A DNA stretch of 47,943 nt from Candidatus Woesearchaeota archaeon (lineage in GTDB: Archaea > Nanobdellota > Nanobdellia > Woesearchaeales > GW2011-AR15): the NCBI GenBank assembly GCA_016935095.1, contig JAFGRO010000006.1, forward strand, positions 1 to 47,943. The letters are read 5' to 3'. The notes under the pieces were generated by a model, which saw nothing but the letters and a program-made list of their open reading frames with translations, was not told the DNA's origin and ran no database searches. The first letter of the stretch is position 1, and each line of letters opens with the position of its first letter. A program made the position numbers and the translations under genes. Shown one piece after another: positions 16,883-25,040 of this stretch.

Positions 16883-17173
16883 CTAAATATCAGTTCTATC
16901 AGCCAAAGGCGTATATACCTCTTTACAAAGATGGGATTCTGCATAAAAGAAAGTATGAGGATCATCCCGGATTCCTTTTAAGACCTCAGGAGTTAATTTA
17001 GAAGCAGTTTCTTTATACCAATTAAATATTCCTTTTTTACTAAAATAATTATCATAAGTAATATCAGCAATTAGTCTATGATCTGCTTCGGGAATTTTTG
17101 GGTACAACTTACAAAGTTTTGAAACTACTTTTTCAATCTCTTCCAGGGTTGCTTTTGAAGATCCATATGGCAT
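16883..17173 (-). CDS. hypothetical protein, 96 aa
   Basis: A small soluble, helix-rich protein I do not recognise. Features are an amphipathic N terminus (TLEEIEKVVSKLCKLYPKIPE), a middle ADHRLIADITYDNYFSKKGIFNWYKE and a His/Cys-containing tail (HTFFYAESHLCKEVYTPLADRTDI). No catalytic motif is evident. It stands alone between tRNA-Phe and another small gene on the opposite strand; the 106-nt divergent gap between them holds AT-rich promoter-like sequence. Codon usage and composition match the neighbours, which supports a real gene. Confidence 0.5.
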   Translation of the reverse strand: MPYGSSKATLEEIEKVVSKLCKLYPKIPEADHRLIADITYDNYFSKKGIFNWYKETASKLTPEVLKGIRDDPHTFFYAESHLCKEVYTPLADRTDI

Positions 17174-17279
17174 AAATTTAATGATTCAATAAAAGTATAT
17201 AAACTTTTCTATTTTGTAGTATTTATAAAGTAGTAAAATAACAGAAAGTTTTATAAATAAAATAATTATCTGAATTTCT

Positions 17280-17624
17280 ATGGGAATGATAAAATATGAT
17301 GGGTCTTATGTAAAAAGAGATGGACTTGTTATGGGACTTGAAAAAGCTAAAATTAAACCTATTAGGGAATTAGATGATTTAAGTGATGAATTATCTAAAA
17401 AATTAGGAAGAAAGGTTAATGTTGTAGATGTTATTGAGAATTATGTTAATGAAGACAAATATCATTCACTTATTACAGGTAAACAACATGATGCTTTTTT
17501 AAGTGAATATGATAAATCTGGATTCAGACTTATTATGGTTGATAGAAAAAAGACTAAAGGAGAAAAAGAATATAAAATTTATAATACATTACTAATATAT
17601 AAAGAAGAAAAATCAAAAAAATAA
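17280..17624 (+). CDS. hypothetical protein, 114 aa
   Basis: A small soluble protein with a mixed alpha/beta pattern and no recognised domain. It has a hydrophobic strand near the end (FRLIMVDRKK and YKIYNTLLIYKEEK) and a central helix (LSDELSKKLGRKVNVVDVIENYV). The start ATG at 17280 lies about 25 bp after a TTTATAAAT box (17250-17258), which predicts a leaderless mRNA and supports the start. It sits in a short region of small orphan genes next to the tRNA, a common site of gene turnover. Confidence 0.5.
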   Translation: MGMIKYDGSYVKRDGLVMGLEKAKIKPIRELDDLSDELSKKLGRKVNVVDVIENYVNEDKYHSLITGKQHDAFLSEYDKSGFRLIMVDRKKTKGEKEYKIYNTLLIYKEEKSKK

Positions 17625-17732
17625 ATCTAATATTTCTGGCAAAAAACATTTGTAAATAAAATTGTATGCTTTCTTATTTATAGTCCTATAAAAAAGATTT
17701 AAATATTATTTGTATTTTATATTACAGAAATA

Positions 17733-18686
17733 ATGAGACTAAAGGAAATATTATCAATATTCTTAACTATGGCTGTCCCTATAGGATATTCTTACTGTAA
17801 TCAAAAGTCCTTGGAACTTCCTATTGTTGATGAAGGCTTTTATCAAAAATATAAAGGGAAAAAAAAGGAAATTAAGGAAGAAAAGAAATCTCTCTTAGAT
17901 AAAGAAGATATATGGAAATATGAAAAACTTGAAGGCCTGGAAAAGGTATTAAATGAGCATGACATGTACTCAAGGATAAAATCAATATTCAATGAAAACC
18001 TGAAATTATTTGCAGGAACAGAGAGTATGAATAAAAAAGAGATTGAAAGAAGAATTGAATCTTGTCTTGATAAATATGTTGTTGTTTCCCTGTCAAAAAG
18101 AACCCTTTATTTCTTTGAAAAAGACCATTTAAAAAAAGAGTACAATATAATCCCCGGCAATTTTGCTCCTGAAATCTATTTTAAAAACATAGATGATTTA
18201 AAAGAAGAAAAAGTTAAAGAATTAATTTCTAAATACAGTAAAACTCCTGTGGGTGTTTTCATATTAAAAGAGGTAAAACACTGGCCCACACACCGCCCCA
18301 GCAGGAATCTGGTCAGGGAACAGGAACAATTATTCGGCAAGCAATGGGTCGAGGATGTTTATTCAGAAGATGAAAAAGGCAAGTTTATACCTCCGGGAGA
18401 CAGACATAATCCATTAGGGGAATATGCAGGAAGATTGTATGGCATAAATATAAAAAATCCTGAGGGCATTTATTACAATATTATTAATGATGAGGAATTT
18501 AAGAAATATAAAACATACATATTTATCCACACTCCGTGGGAAAGATTTCAGGATAATTTAAAATGGTTTAGGAAAAAGAATGAAAAAAGCCATGGCTGTA
18601 TAAGATCACCTGAACTGATAATGAGTGATTTACATAAAGAAACTCAGAACAGGGAAAAAGGAATGTTTGTTTTTATTGTTCTTTGA
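17733..18686 (+). CDS. YkuD-family L,D-transpeptidase-like protein
   Basis: A 317-residue exported protein. A hydrophobic N terminus (about 1-21, MRLKEILSIFLTMAVPIGYS) and a charged linker precede a YkuD catalytic domain (about 114-317). The domain starts YVVVSLSKRTLYFFEK and continues KTPVGVFILKEVKHWPTHRPS. It has the active-site pattern H266 ... S286-H287-G288-C289-I290-R291, with the nucleophilic Cys and both His present. In bacteria this family makes 3-3 or lipoprotein cross-links in peptidoglycan. Archaea of this kind lack peptidoglycan, so the substrate here is open: a bacterial neighbour's wall or an unrelated amide. The catalytic site appears intact. Confidence 0.8.
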   Translation: MRLKEILSIFLTMAVPIGYSYCNQKSLELPIVDEGFYQKYKGKKKEIKEEKKSLLDKEDIWKYEKLEGLEKVLNEHDMYSRIKSIFNENLKLFAGTESMNKKEIERRIESCLDKYVVVSLSKRTLYFFEKDHLKKEYNIIPGNFAPEIYFKNIDDLKEEKVKELISKYSKTPVGVFILKEVKHWPTHRPSRNLVREQEQLFGKQWVEDVYSEDEKGKFIPPGDRHNPLGEYAGRLYGINIKNPEGIYYNIINDEEFKKYKTYIFIHTPWERFQDNLKWFRKKNEKSHGCIRSPELIMSDLHKETQNREKGMFVFIVL

Positions 18687-18775
18687 TTTATAAAAAACAA
18701 TTTTCTTTTTATGAAAAACTTTCTTAAATAAATAAGAAAACTTTATAAATAATAAAACATTACAATTAAATTACA

Positions 18776-19033
18776 ATGGTAATGGATACAATGCAGATAA
18801 GATTGACCAAAGGCTTAATCAAAAGAATAGATTATCTTGTGGAAACAGGAATGTATTCAAGCAGGTCTGATGCTGTCAGGGATGCTGTAAGAAATCTGGT
18901 CTTAAAAGATATGGTAGGAATAATTCCTAACAAAGGAGATTCAATAAAAGAAATAAGAAATATAAGAAAAAAATTATCAAAAGAAATCAAAAACTTCAAA
19001 GATGTAGAAAAAATAAATAAATTAGGAGATTAA
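18776..19033 (+). CDS. ribbon-helix-helix (CopG-like) regulator
   Basis: An 85-residue RHH DNA-binding protein. The strand is MQIRLTKGLIKRIDYLVETG, then helix two, MYSSRSDAVRDAVRNLV, with the conserved RSDAVRDAV stretch, and a Lys-rich C-terminal helix. Such proteins act as repressors or antitoxins. Its 3' end overlaps a convergent PIN-domain gene by 12 nt. A TTTATAAAT box at about 18741-18749 and ATG at 18776 imply a near-leaderless mRNA; a further ATG at 18782 would fit the strand start as well. It probably serves as antitoxin or autorepressor for the PIN protein, despite the unusual orientation. Confidence 0.8.
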   Translation: MVMDTMQIRLTKGLIKRIDYLVETGMYSSRSDAVRDAVRNLVLKDMVGIIPNKGDSIKEIRNIRKKLSKEIKNFKDVEKINKLGD

Positions 19034-19450
19034 ATCCTCTGGCTTTTTTACTTCTACATATTTTTTGGCTGTTTTAATCAATTCTTTATCTCTGGTTATC
19101 AAAACTGCATTCAATCTTTTAGAAATCGCAATATGCAGATAATCATGAAAACCTAAATTGGTTTTATTTACTCCTTCAATATTCCTCGCTAAATCATAAT
19201 CTTCAGAAAATGTTTTAATTATTATATAATCACGTGATCTAAAAAATTCATTCACTAAATAAAATTTATTTTTTAATTTAAATTTTAACTCTTTTAATAT
19301 TATTGTGGAAACAATTATTTTGGAATCCTTTATAATTTCAATAAACTCTTCGGCTAATTTCCAATAAGGAATTCCTTTTTCAGGAGTACCTTCTTTTTTG
19401 AACAAGTTTAACCAGATACATGTATCTATATAAAAGAGATTCTTCACCAT
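19022..19450 (-). CDS. PIN-domain ribonuclease (VapC-like toxin)
   Basis: About 142 residues with a PIN-nuclease layout. The N-terminal FYIDTCIWLNLFKK carries the first Asp, STIILKELKFKLKN a conserved Glu, GFHDYLHIAISKRLNAVLITRDKELI the third and fourth acidic positions (D in FHDYLH and TRD). These residues bind Mg2+/Mn2+ to cleave RNA, usually tRNA. The ATG at 19450 (MVKNLFYIDTC) was chosen over one 39 nt upstream because it fits the PIN start. It is oriented tail-to-tail with the RHH gene rather than downstream of it as in usual vapBC. Confidence 0.75.
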   Translation of the reverse strand: MVKNLFYIDTCIWLNLFKKEGTPEKGIPYWKLAEEFIEIIKDSKIIVSTIILKELKFKLKNKFYLVNEFFRSRDYIIIKTFSEDYDLARNIEGVNKTNLGFHDYLHIAISKRLNAVLITRDKELIKTAKKYVEVKKPEDLIS

Positions 19451-19507
19451 ATTACAGAATAAATATATATTATTTAAGAAACTTAACAAGTAAATTCCGG
19501 AAATATT

Positions 19508-21139
19508 TCACATAACCTCAAACAATTCACTCAGATTTAACTCAAGGACAGAAACAGGCATTTCTATTTTATAATTCTGCAGAACTTCAGGATTTATCTC
19601 GCCAATATAAGCAACATCTTTTCCATTCACAGAAACCCTTGCAACCCTGCCTTCTATAAAAGAAGGATGCTCTGTTTCATTTATCTCAAATTTTAAATCT
19701 AAATCAAGCATTAAACTCTGGAATATCTGCTTTACTGCTGTAAAATTGCTTTTCTTATTGCATAAAGCCACAGCAACCCTGTCATTTTCAATAATCTCAT
19801 CAATTTTCTTCTTAAAGATTTTCCCGATTTCAAAAATATTCTGCGGGTAATCATTATGGGTGTTTTCAGACAGATTTTTCAGTAATGAAGGTATCAGCCA
19901 TCCTCTCAGTCTTGAATATTCCTCAGATAAAGGATTTTTTATTTTTACCTTGTCAATCAGGCATTTAGTTAATTCATTCCTGTTTTCTGAAACCAGCTGG
20001 AAGTTCTTTACCTCTATTAATTTATTTCCAACCATAAAATCCCTTATTTCCCTTTTGAATTTTTCAAACTTCATCTCTTCAGCCACAGTATCTATTCTGG
20101 GTAATTCAGCCTCAAAATTATCATAGCCGTAGGCAATGGCAATATCCTCAATTAAATCAATGGGATGCAGGATATCTGTCCTGTAAGCAGGTATAAGAAC
20201 ATCATTATTTGAAATATTGTAACCCATTTTTTCCAGCAATCTTTTTATTGTCTCTTTATTCAGGCTCAAACCCAGAATTTTATTAATATAATCAGGCTCA
20301 AGTTTCATTTTTTCAGGCTTTAGCTCAGGAGTAATGACTTTTTTGTTTCCGTATTCTAATTTCAAAGAATAAATCTCTCCGTTCATATCTGCCAGATTGC
20401 ATACAATCATATTAAGGGCTTTTTTAAGATAATTCAGATTAAATCCGCTGCATTCTATAAAAACATCTTTGGTGTCAGAATCAATTTTCCCTACGGTGTG
20501 GCTGTTGATAATGGGCGGCATTGACAATATTTGTTTATTAGCATCAACAAAAATAGGGAATTTTTCTTTTCCTTTTAATAAATGAGCATAATCTTTTCCT
20601 TTAGGGTGTTTCTCTAAAATCTCTTTTCCATTCATTTCCCTGCTGCTTTCCAATGGGACAAACATTATTTTTTCAGGAGATCTTGCTTCATAAGTTATAG
20701 GAAACTTAATCTTTTCCATAGGATATATTCCTATAGCTATTTTTTTCCTGTTCCTGCCGTAAGTTATATGCAGTTTTTCCTGCATCTGCATTATCTCCTT
20801 TATCTTTTCATCATCAAACTTTATATTTTTAACAATAGCACATGCAGTAAAAGGCCTTACTTCTTTTACAGAGTCCTTTATGATTATTTTTCTGCCAGAG
20901 CTTTTAACATTATATTCCTTAATCCCTTTTTCTATTCCCAGAAATGTTTTCAGAGCCCTGGAAAAGCCCTGGACGCTCAGCATATCAGGCCTGTTCGGGA
21001 ATATCTCAACCTTTACAGTTTCATCAAACTTCTCCAGGTCTGTCCCCAGGAAACTTATCTTTTCCTTTAACTCAGTCTCATCTGTCTTTTTTCCCAGATA
21101 TTTCATTAATTCCTTTTTTTCAAATTCTATAACCGGCAT
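19508..21139 (-). CDS. pheT: phenylalanyl-tRNA synthetase beta subunit
   Basis: A 543-residue archaeal-type PheT, the larger partner of the heterotetrameric enzyme that charges tRNA-Phe. It begins MPVIEFEKKELMKYLG, with the FPNRPDMLSVQGFSRAL segment (about 47-63), followed by the B3/B4 editing region (about 90-270, including NSHTVGKID), the B5 fold DYINKILGLSLNKETIKRLLEKMGY, PAYRTDILHPIDLIEDIAIAYGYDNF, and the C-terminal catalytic-like domain. It has the short archaeal/eukaryotic layout without the bacterial anticodon-binding B8. It starts 2 nt after the stop of pheS, so the two are co-translated. Confidence 0.95.
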   Translation of the reverse strand: MPVIEFEKKELMKYLGKKTDETELKEKISFLGTDLEKFDETVKVEIFPNRPDMLSVQGFSRALKTFLGIEKGIKEYNVKSSGRKIIIKDSVKEVRPFTACAIVKNIKFDDEKIKEIMQMQEKLHITYGRNRKKIAIGIYPMEKIKFPITYEARSPEKIMFVPLESSREMNGKEILEKHPKGKDYAHLLKGKEKFPIFVDANKQILSMPPIINSHTVGKIDSDTKDVFIECSGFNLNYLKKALNMIVCNLADMNGEIYSLKLEYGNKKVITPELKPEKMKLEPDYINKILGLSLNKETIKRLLEKMGYNISNNDVLIPAYRTDILHPIDLIEDIAIAYGYDNFEAELPRIDTVAEEMKFEKFKREIRDFMVGNKLIEVKNFQLVSENRNELTKCLIDKVKIKNPLSEEYSRLRGWLIPSLLKNLSENTHNDYPQNIFEIGKIFKKKIDEIIENDRVAVALCNKKSNFTAVKQIFQSLMLDLDLKFEINETEHPSFIEGRVARVSVNGKDVAYIGEINPEVLQNYKIEMPVSVLELNLSELFEVM

Positions 21140-21141
21140 TT

Positions 21142-22665
21142 TTACTCCATAAAGCGTTTTATTTTTTTTAGTTGCTCTAAATCATTCTTATTGATTTCCC
21201 TTAAGTCTTTCATATTAAAATAAGGAACAATAATCCTTTCAAGGCCCAATCCCCATGCTAAAACAGGGCATTCAAATCCCAGCAAAGGCTTGGTAACTTC
21301 AGGCCTGAATATTCCAGAGCCTCCAAGTTCAATCCATTGCTTTCTGTTTTCATCATAAACCTCAACCTCAGCACTGGGCTCAGTATATGGGAAATAAGCA
21401 GGCCTTATCCTGACCTTGTCATAGCCCATTTTTTTGTAAAACTCTTTTAAATAACCTAATAAATGCCTGAAATTAACATTCTCGCTTACCACAATTCCCT
21501 CAACCTGATAAAATTCAAACAAATGCTTCCAGTCAAGGACTTCATTCCTGAAAACCCTTCCGACTGAAAAGAATTTCTGTGGAAGGTCTTCTTTTTTTAA
21601 TTTGGCAATGGTTCTGGCGCTTAAAACAGTGTTATGTGTTCTCAATAATAATTTCTCAGCTTCTTTTTCACTCCAATTATAATCCCAGCCTTTGCTTTTT
21701 TCAGTTCCTTTTTCATGAACTTGTTTTATTTTTTCCATTATTTTTTTGTCTATTTTTGCTTTTCCCTCTACATAAAAAGTATCCTGTAATTCCCTTGCAG
21801 GATGGTCCTGAGGGACAAACAATGCATCCATGTCCCAGAAAGCACTCTGAACTAATGAGCCCTGCATTTCTTTAAAACCAAGTTCTAACCAGATCTTTTT
21901 TATATATTCAATAACCTGGTTCTGAAAATGCTTTTTGCCGTATTCCTTAAACGGAACCTGGGCTTCAATGTCATATGCCCTGAATTTTTTATTTTTCCAT
22001 GAGCCTTTTTTCAGCATTTCAGGAGTTAATTCATCAACATAATCTTCTTTCAGATCTTTTTTCAGAAGTTTTTTTCCTGTCTCGCTTATTTCAGCATTTA
22101 CAGTTATGGATTCTTTTTCCTTTACAATGTCCTTTCTTTTCTTCAGAGCGCCGTAAGCATACCTTTCCTGAGGAGTAAGGTTTTTATTTGATAAGGGAAA
22201 TTTATTTTTCAGGAAGTTTTCTTCCAGAGTTTCTTTTTTTAATAAGGTTTTGCCTGTATTTGTTATTCTTAATATTGTTTTTTTATTGGCTTTGTTTATT
22301 TCAATTGCTCCTTTTGACCTTAATAATCCAATAGCAATATTTACCTCATTTCTTTCAAGTTTTTTGAATAAATCATTTAATTCCATGGACTTTTCTTTGT
22401 CCAGTATTTCCAGAAGCCTTTTTTCAGGAAGCCCTTCTTTAATATATTTTTCACCGTTTTTTCCCAGGACTATCTTTGTTTCAGTGTCTTTTTTTATTTT
22501 TAAAACATCTTTATTCTGCAGCCATTGAAGTGCTCTCATTATTTCAACTTCTTTTAGTTCAGAATGTTCTTTTATTTCCTCAAGATTTTTATATTTAGGC
22601 AAAACCTTCAGCACTTTCCTCTCAAGAGGATGCAGTTTTTTTACCAGTTTATCTATCTCAGCCAT
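21142..22665 (-). CDS. pheS: phenylalanyl-tRNA synthetase alpha subunit
   Basis: A 507-residue archaeal/eukaryotic-type catalytic subunit. The N-terminal winged-helix repeats (about 1-160, LHPLERKVLKVLPKY and later) are followed by class II catalytic motifs: KKIWLELGFKEMQG (motif 1 region), VFRNEVLDWKHLFEFYQVEG (motif 2) and PVLAWGLGLERIIVPYF (motif 3). DHPARELQDTFYVEGKA and TVLSARTIAKL are typical of the family. It makes Phe-AMP and transfers it to tRNA-Phe; the gene for that tRNA is in this window. First gene of the pheS-pheT operon. Confidence 0.95.
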   Translation of the reverse strand: MAEIDKLVKKLHPLERKVLKVLPKYKNLEEIKEHSELKEVEIMRALQWLQNKDVLKIKKDTETKIVLGKNGEKYIKEGLPEKRLLEILDKEKSMELNDLFKKLERNEVNIAIGLLRSKGAIEINKANKKTILRITNTGKTLLKKETLEENFLKNKFPLSNKNLTPQERYAYGALKKRKDIVKEKESITVNAEISETGKKLLKKDLKEDYVDELTPEMLKKGSWKNKKFRAYDIEAQVPFKEYGKKHFQNQVIEYIKKIWLELGFKEMQGSLVQSAFWDMDALFVPQDHPARELQDTFYVEGKAKIDKKIMEKIKQVHEKGTEKSKGWDYNWSEKEAEKLLLRTHNTVLSARTIAKLKKEDLPQKFFSVGRVFRNEVLDWKHLFEFYQVEGIVVSENVNFRHLLGYLKEFYKKMGYDKVRIRPAYFPYTEPSAEVEVYDENRKQWIELGGSGIFRPEVTKPLLGFECPVLAWGLGLERIIVPYFNMKDLREINKNDLEQLKKIKRFME

Positions 22666-22925
22666 TTTACACAGTTTTAGTTATTGAATTTTGTTTATAA
22701 AATTATTGGTTATCATCTTAAAATCATGAAAACAACTGCTTTTCTAAAGAAATGCATTAAAAGGCTTATATTTTATTGTGTATTTTTATGCTTTAGAGAA
22801 AACTATAGAAAATCCTCGTCGGAAGGTTTCCGGGGCTTGTTTTTTATCGTGTATAAATATATGTTATAACTAAATAGTGATAAAAAAGCGAAAAGTTTAT
22901 AAATAAAAAGAGATATTTTATATGT
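22666..22925. other. 260-nt gap with a small GC-rich hairpin and T-run
   Basis: The AT-rich gap between pheS and the SLT-domain gene contains a locally GC-rich stem CGGAA-GGT-TTCCG (22820-22832), extended by flanking CCT/GGG pairs and followed by a TTGTTTTTT run (22838-22845 region). It reads like a terminator or the end of a small RNA on the plus strand. A TTTATAAAAT box near 22694 could start such a transcript. A 47-61 codon reading frame crosses it but looks random. The TATA box of the next gene, TTTATAAATA, lies about 22896-22905. Confidence 0.35.
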
Positions 22926-24041
22926 ATGGAATTGAAAAAAGAGCCTAAATTCACTGAAATCATGAAAAATATTGGTAATTCTGAGACTATTGGCAGAATT
23001 ACAGACGGCATTCTCTCACTAGGAGTCGGATTTATTCCATACAGCATTCTGAATAATCCTGAATTGATTCAGAAATTTTCAATGAGCTCTTCAATAGAGG
23101 AAGTTCTTGAAAATGCACTTCCATGGATAGGGGCAGGAATATCAGCATATTACTTTTCAAACAGGAACAGGAAATTCAGCCTGAAAAATGCTTACAGAAA
23201 ATTAAAAGTGAAAAATCTTCTTTCTGCAAAAAAAGGCATGACAAAAATAGGGCAATTTATTGCCGGCACTTATTTACTGACTTCTTTTTTCAATATGGCA
23301 GAAGACGGGATAGATGCTTATTTCAAAGCCAGGAATTTATTTCCCAAAAAAAGCACTAAAATAGAGCAAATACAAAAAGATAAAGAGCCGCTGGAGGAAA
23401 TTATAAAAAAAGACAGTACTGAAAAAAAGGAAAACAAAGAATTAGAACAGAAAGCAGAAAAGAACATTTATACAAGAGAAGGCCTTTCTATGATGATAGA
23501 AGAAGTAATGAAAGAAAAAGGTTATTGGGAAGATAAGCATAAAGTTTATGCCCAGATTTTCAGGGAATCTAGTTTCAGAACAAATGCAGTAAGCAAAACA
23601 GGAGTGAGGGGATTGGCTCAGACAAAAAAAACAGTTTTTGAAGCTTATAAGGATTCGGGGCATAATGACATACATAACCCTGAAGACAATTTCAGGGCAG
23701 GTCTGAATTATATAAACCACTTGCAGAAAAGTTTAAAGCCGCTTGTGAAAGACGAATTTTTGTGGGATTACAGCTATATAGCTTACAACCTGGGGCCTAC
23801 AAATGTAAGATATCTGATAAAAAACAGGAATTACCCCGGAGAATCACCTTATGTTTTTGTTGAAAAACTATTAAAAGATACAAAAAAAGGACCTATAAAA
23901 TATAAATACGGAAATAAAACAATAATAATAACCAACAAAAAAGCAAAAGAAACAAGAGATTACCTTTATGACTGCAACTGGAGAGCAAACATAAAAATTA
24001 TTTACCATCCGGAGAAAGGAGTTATATATAATAGAGATTAA
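22926..24041 (+). CDS. membrane-anchored lytic-transglycosylase-like (SLT) protein
   Basis: A 371-residue protein. Two or three hydrophobic segments lie in the N-terminal third (about 28-42, 65-78, 106-122), followed by a highly charged linker (about 140-180). An SLT/goose-lysozyme-like domain follows (about 183-310) with the catalytic Glu214 in RESSFRTNAVSKTGVRGLAQ, then HNPEDNFRAGLNYI and YIAYNLGPTNV, the usual ES-GLMQ-N-x-xxG-AYNxGP series. The last 50 residues are a family-specific tail. In bacteria this domain cleaves peptidoglycan; no such polymer is expected here. An L,D-transpeptidase is encoded 4 kb away. Confidence 0.75.
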   Translation: MELKKEPKFTEIMKNIGNSETIGRITDGILSLGVGFIPYSILNNPELIQKFSMSSSIEEVLENALPWIGAGISAYYFSNRNRKFSLKNAYRKLKVKNLLSAKKGMTKIGQFIAGTYLLTSFFNMAEDGIDAYFKARNLFPKKSTKIEQIQKDKEPLEEIIKKDSTEKKENKELEQKAEKNIYTREGLSMMIEEVMKEKGYWEDKHKVYAQIFRESSFRTNAVSKTGVRGLAQTKKTVFEAYKDSGHNDIHNPEDNFRAGLNYINHLQKSLKPLVKDEFLWDYSYIAYNLGPTNVRYLIKNRNYPGESPYVFVEKLLKDTKKGPIKYKYGNKTIIITNKKAKETRDYLYDCNWRANIKIIYHPEKGVIYNRD

Positions 24042-24048
24042 TTAAAAA

Positions 24049-24588
24049 TTATAAAGCCCTGACAACCACTTCTGAGAAACCTTTTCCTATTATGCAACCC
24101 ATTAAGGCTGTTCCTAACTGCAAAGGGCCCATTGCTATTAAAAACATCTGGGGAACCAAGCCTGAGAAATAAAATACAGAAGCTATTGAAAACAGGAAAA
24201 AAGCTTTTACAAAAGAAGAGCCAATGGAATTTATTACAATGTTTTTCTTTTTATTAACATAAAAATATTTTATGCCAAACCACAGCAAAGCATTTCCTAT
24301 CCATATAAATGGAATCATGTAAACTAAATGTGAGGTAAAAGAACCAAATAACAATCCTGCTGTCAATACGCCGAGAGAAGGAAGCATAATCACAGGCAAA
24401 GCTTTCCTGAAAGGATGGTGCAGTGCTGAAATCACAATCAATGCATTAATCACAGAACCAACCAATAATTGGGGATGCCCCAGAACCATTGGTAAAAAAA
24501 AGCTTACAGCAGAAAAAACCACTATTTCTATATTTTCATACAATCTGGGGAAATCATAAACCCTTTCATTAAAGTTTTTGAATTCCAT
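24049..24588 (-). CDS. six-helix membrane protein divergent to the hydrogenase
   Basis: About 179 residues, almost entirely hydrophobic: helices at about 22-40, 43-58, 63-85, 88-108, 122-145 and 150-172. The conserved-looking polar positions are GHPQLLVGSVINAL and WIGNALLWFGIKYF, reminiscent of small ECF-type S-component or transporter-like proteins seen beside FeFe hydrogenases in other anaerobes. The ATG at 24588 was chosen over an in-frame TTG 18 nt upstream. It shares a short 53-bp divergent promoter region with the hydrogenase operon, so co-regulation and a role linked to the hydrogenase (cofactor or metal uptake) are plausible but not shown. Confidence 0.6.
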   Translation of the reverse strand: MEFKNFNERVYDFPRLYENIEIVVFSAVSFFLPMVLGHPQLLVGSVINALIVISALHHPFRKALPVIMLPSLGVLTAGLLFGSFTSHLVYMIPFIWIGNALLWFGIKYFYVNKKKNIVINSIGSSFVKAFFLFSIASVFYFSGLVPQMFLIAMGPLQLGTALMGCIIGKGFSEVVVRAL

Positions 24589-24610
24589 TTTTATAATAAA
24601 AACCAAAAGA

Positions 24611-24624
24611 CATATAAATATTTT
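24611..24624. promoter_or_regulatory. shared TATA region of hydrogenase operon and membrane gene
   Basis: CATATAAATATTTT lies in the 53-bp divergent gap. Its centre is about 25 bp from the plus-strand ATG at 24642 and about 29 bp from the minus-strand ATG at 24588, so it can position transcription in both directions with leaderless or very short-leader mRNAs. Confidence 0.5.
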
Positions 24625-24641
24625 ACGATGTTATATAATAA

Positions 24642-25040
24642 ATGAAAAGACTGCTTATGGAATTGCATGCTTTACAGGATAAGTATGGGTTCCTTCCAAA
24701 AAAGAGGTTAGAGAAATTATCTAAAAAGACAAATATTCCTTTAGCAATTATTTACAGCACTGCCACCTTCTATTCCGGTTTTGAGCTGGAGAAACAGCCT
24801 AAATATGTTATAGGTGTTGTTACATGTCCTTCATGCATTGCAAACGGGGCTCTTGAATTAATTGAATATATAGAAAAAACACTTAACCTTGAAATCAACA
24901 ACCCCAACAAAAAATGCCTTCTGCTTAAACTTCAATGCATAGGAAGATGCTATGATGCCCCTGTAATAACTATAAACAAAAAGATTTACACAAAAATGAA
25001 CAAAGAAAAATTATCAGATTTATTGAAAAAATGCAGATAG
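24642..25040 (+). CDS. nuoE: NuoE-like [2Fe-2S] subunit of the hydrogenase complex
   Basis: A 132-residue thioredoxin-fold ferredoxin of the NuoE/HoxE/HydC type. The N-terminal helical part (LHALQDKYGFLPKKRLEKLSKK, then IPLAIIYSTATFYSGF) matches the family. The cluster ligands are Cys62 and Cys65 (TCPSC), then Cys99 and Cys103 (CIGRC). The first pair has C-x2-C spacing instead of the usual C-x4-C, while the second keeps C-x3-C, and there is an extra Cys92. It would pass electrons to or from the NuoF flavin subunit. It overlaps the next gene by 10 nt. First gene of the three-gene operon. Confidence 0.85.
   Translation: MKRLLMELHALQDKYGFLPKKRLEKLSKKTNIPLAIIYSTATFYSGFELEKQPKYVIGVVTCPSCIANGALELIEYIEKTLNLEINNPNKKCLLLKLQCIGRCYDAPVITINKKIYTKMNKEKLSDLLKKCR

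Noticed and set aside
22684-22869. 61-codon plus-strand reading frame before the SLT gene
   Set aside because: Composition is random-looking, no ribosome-binding site, and it crosses a hairpin with T-run.
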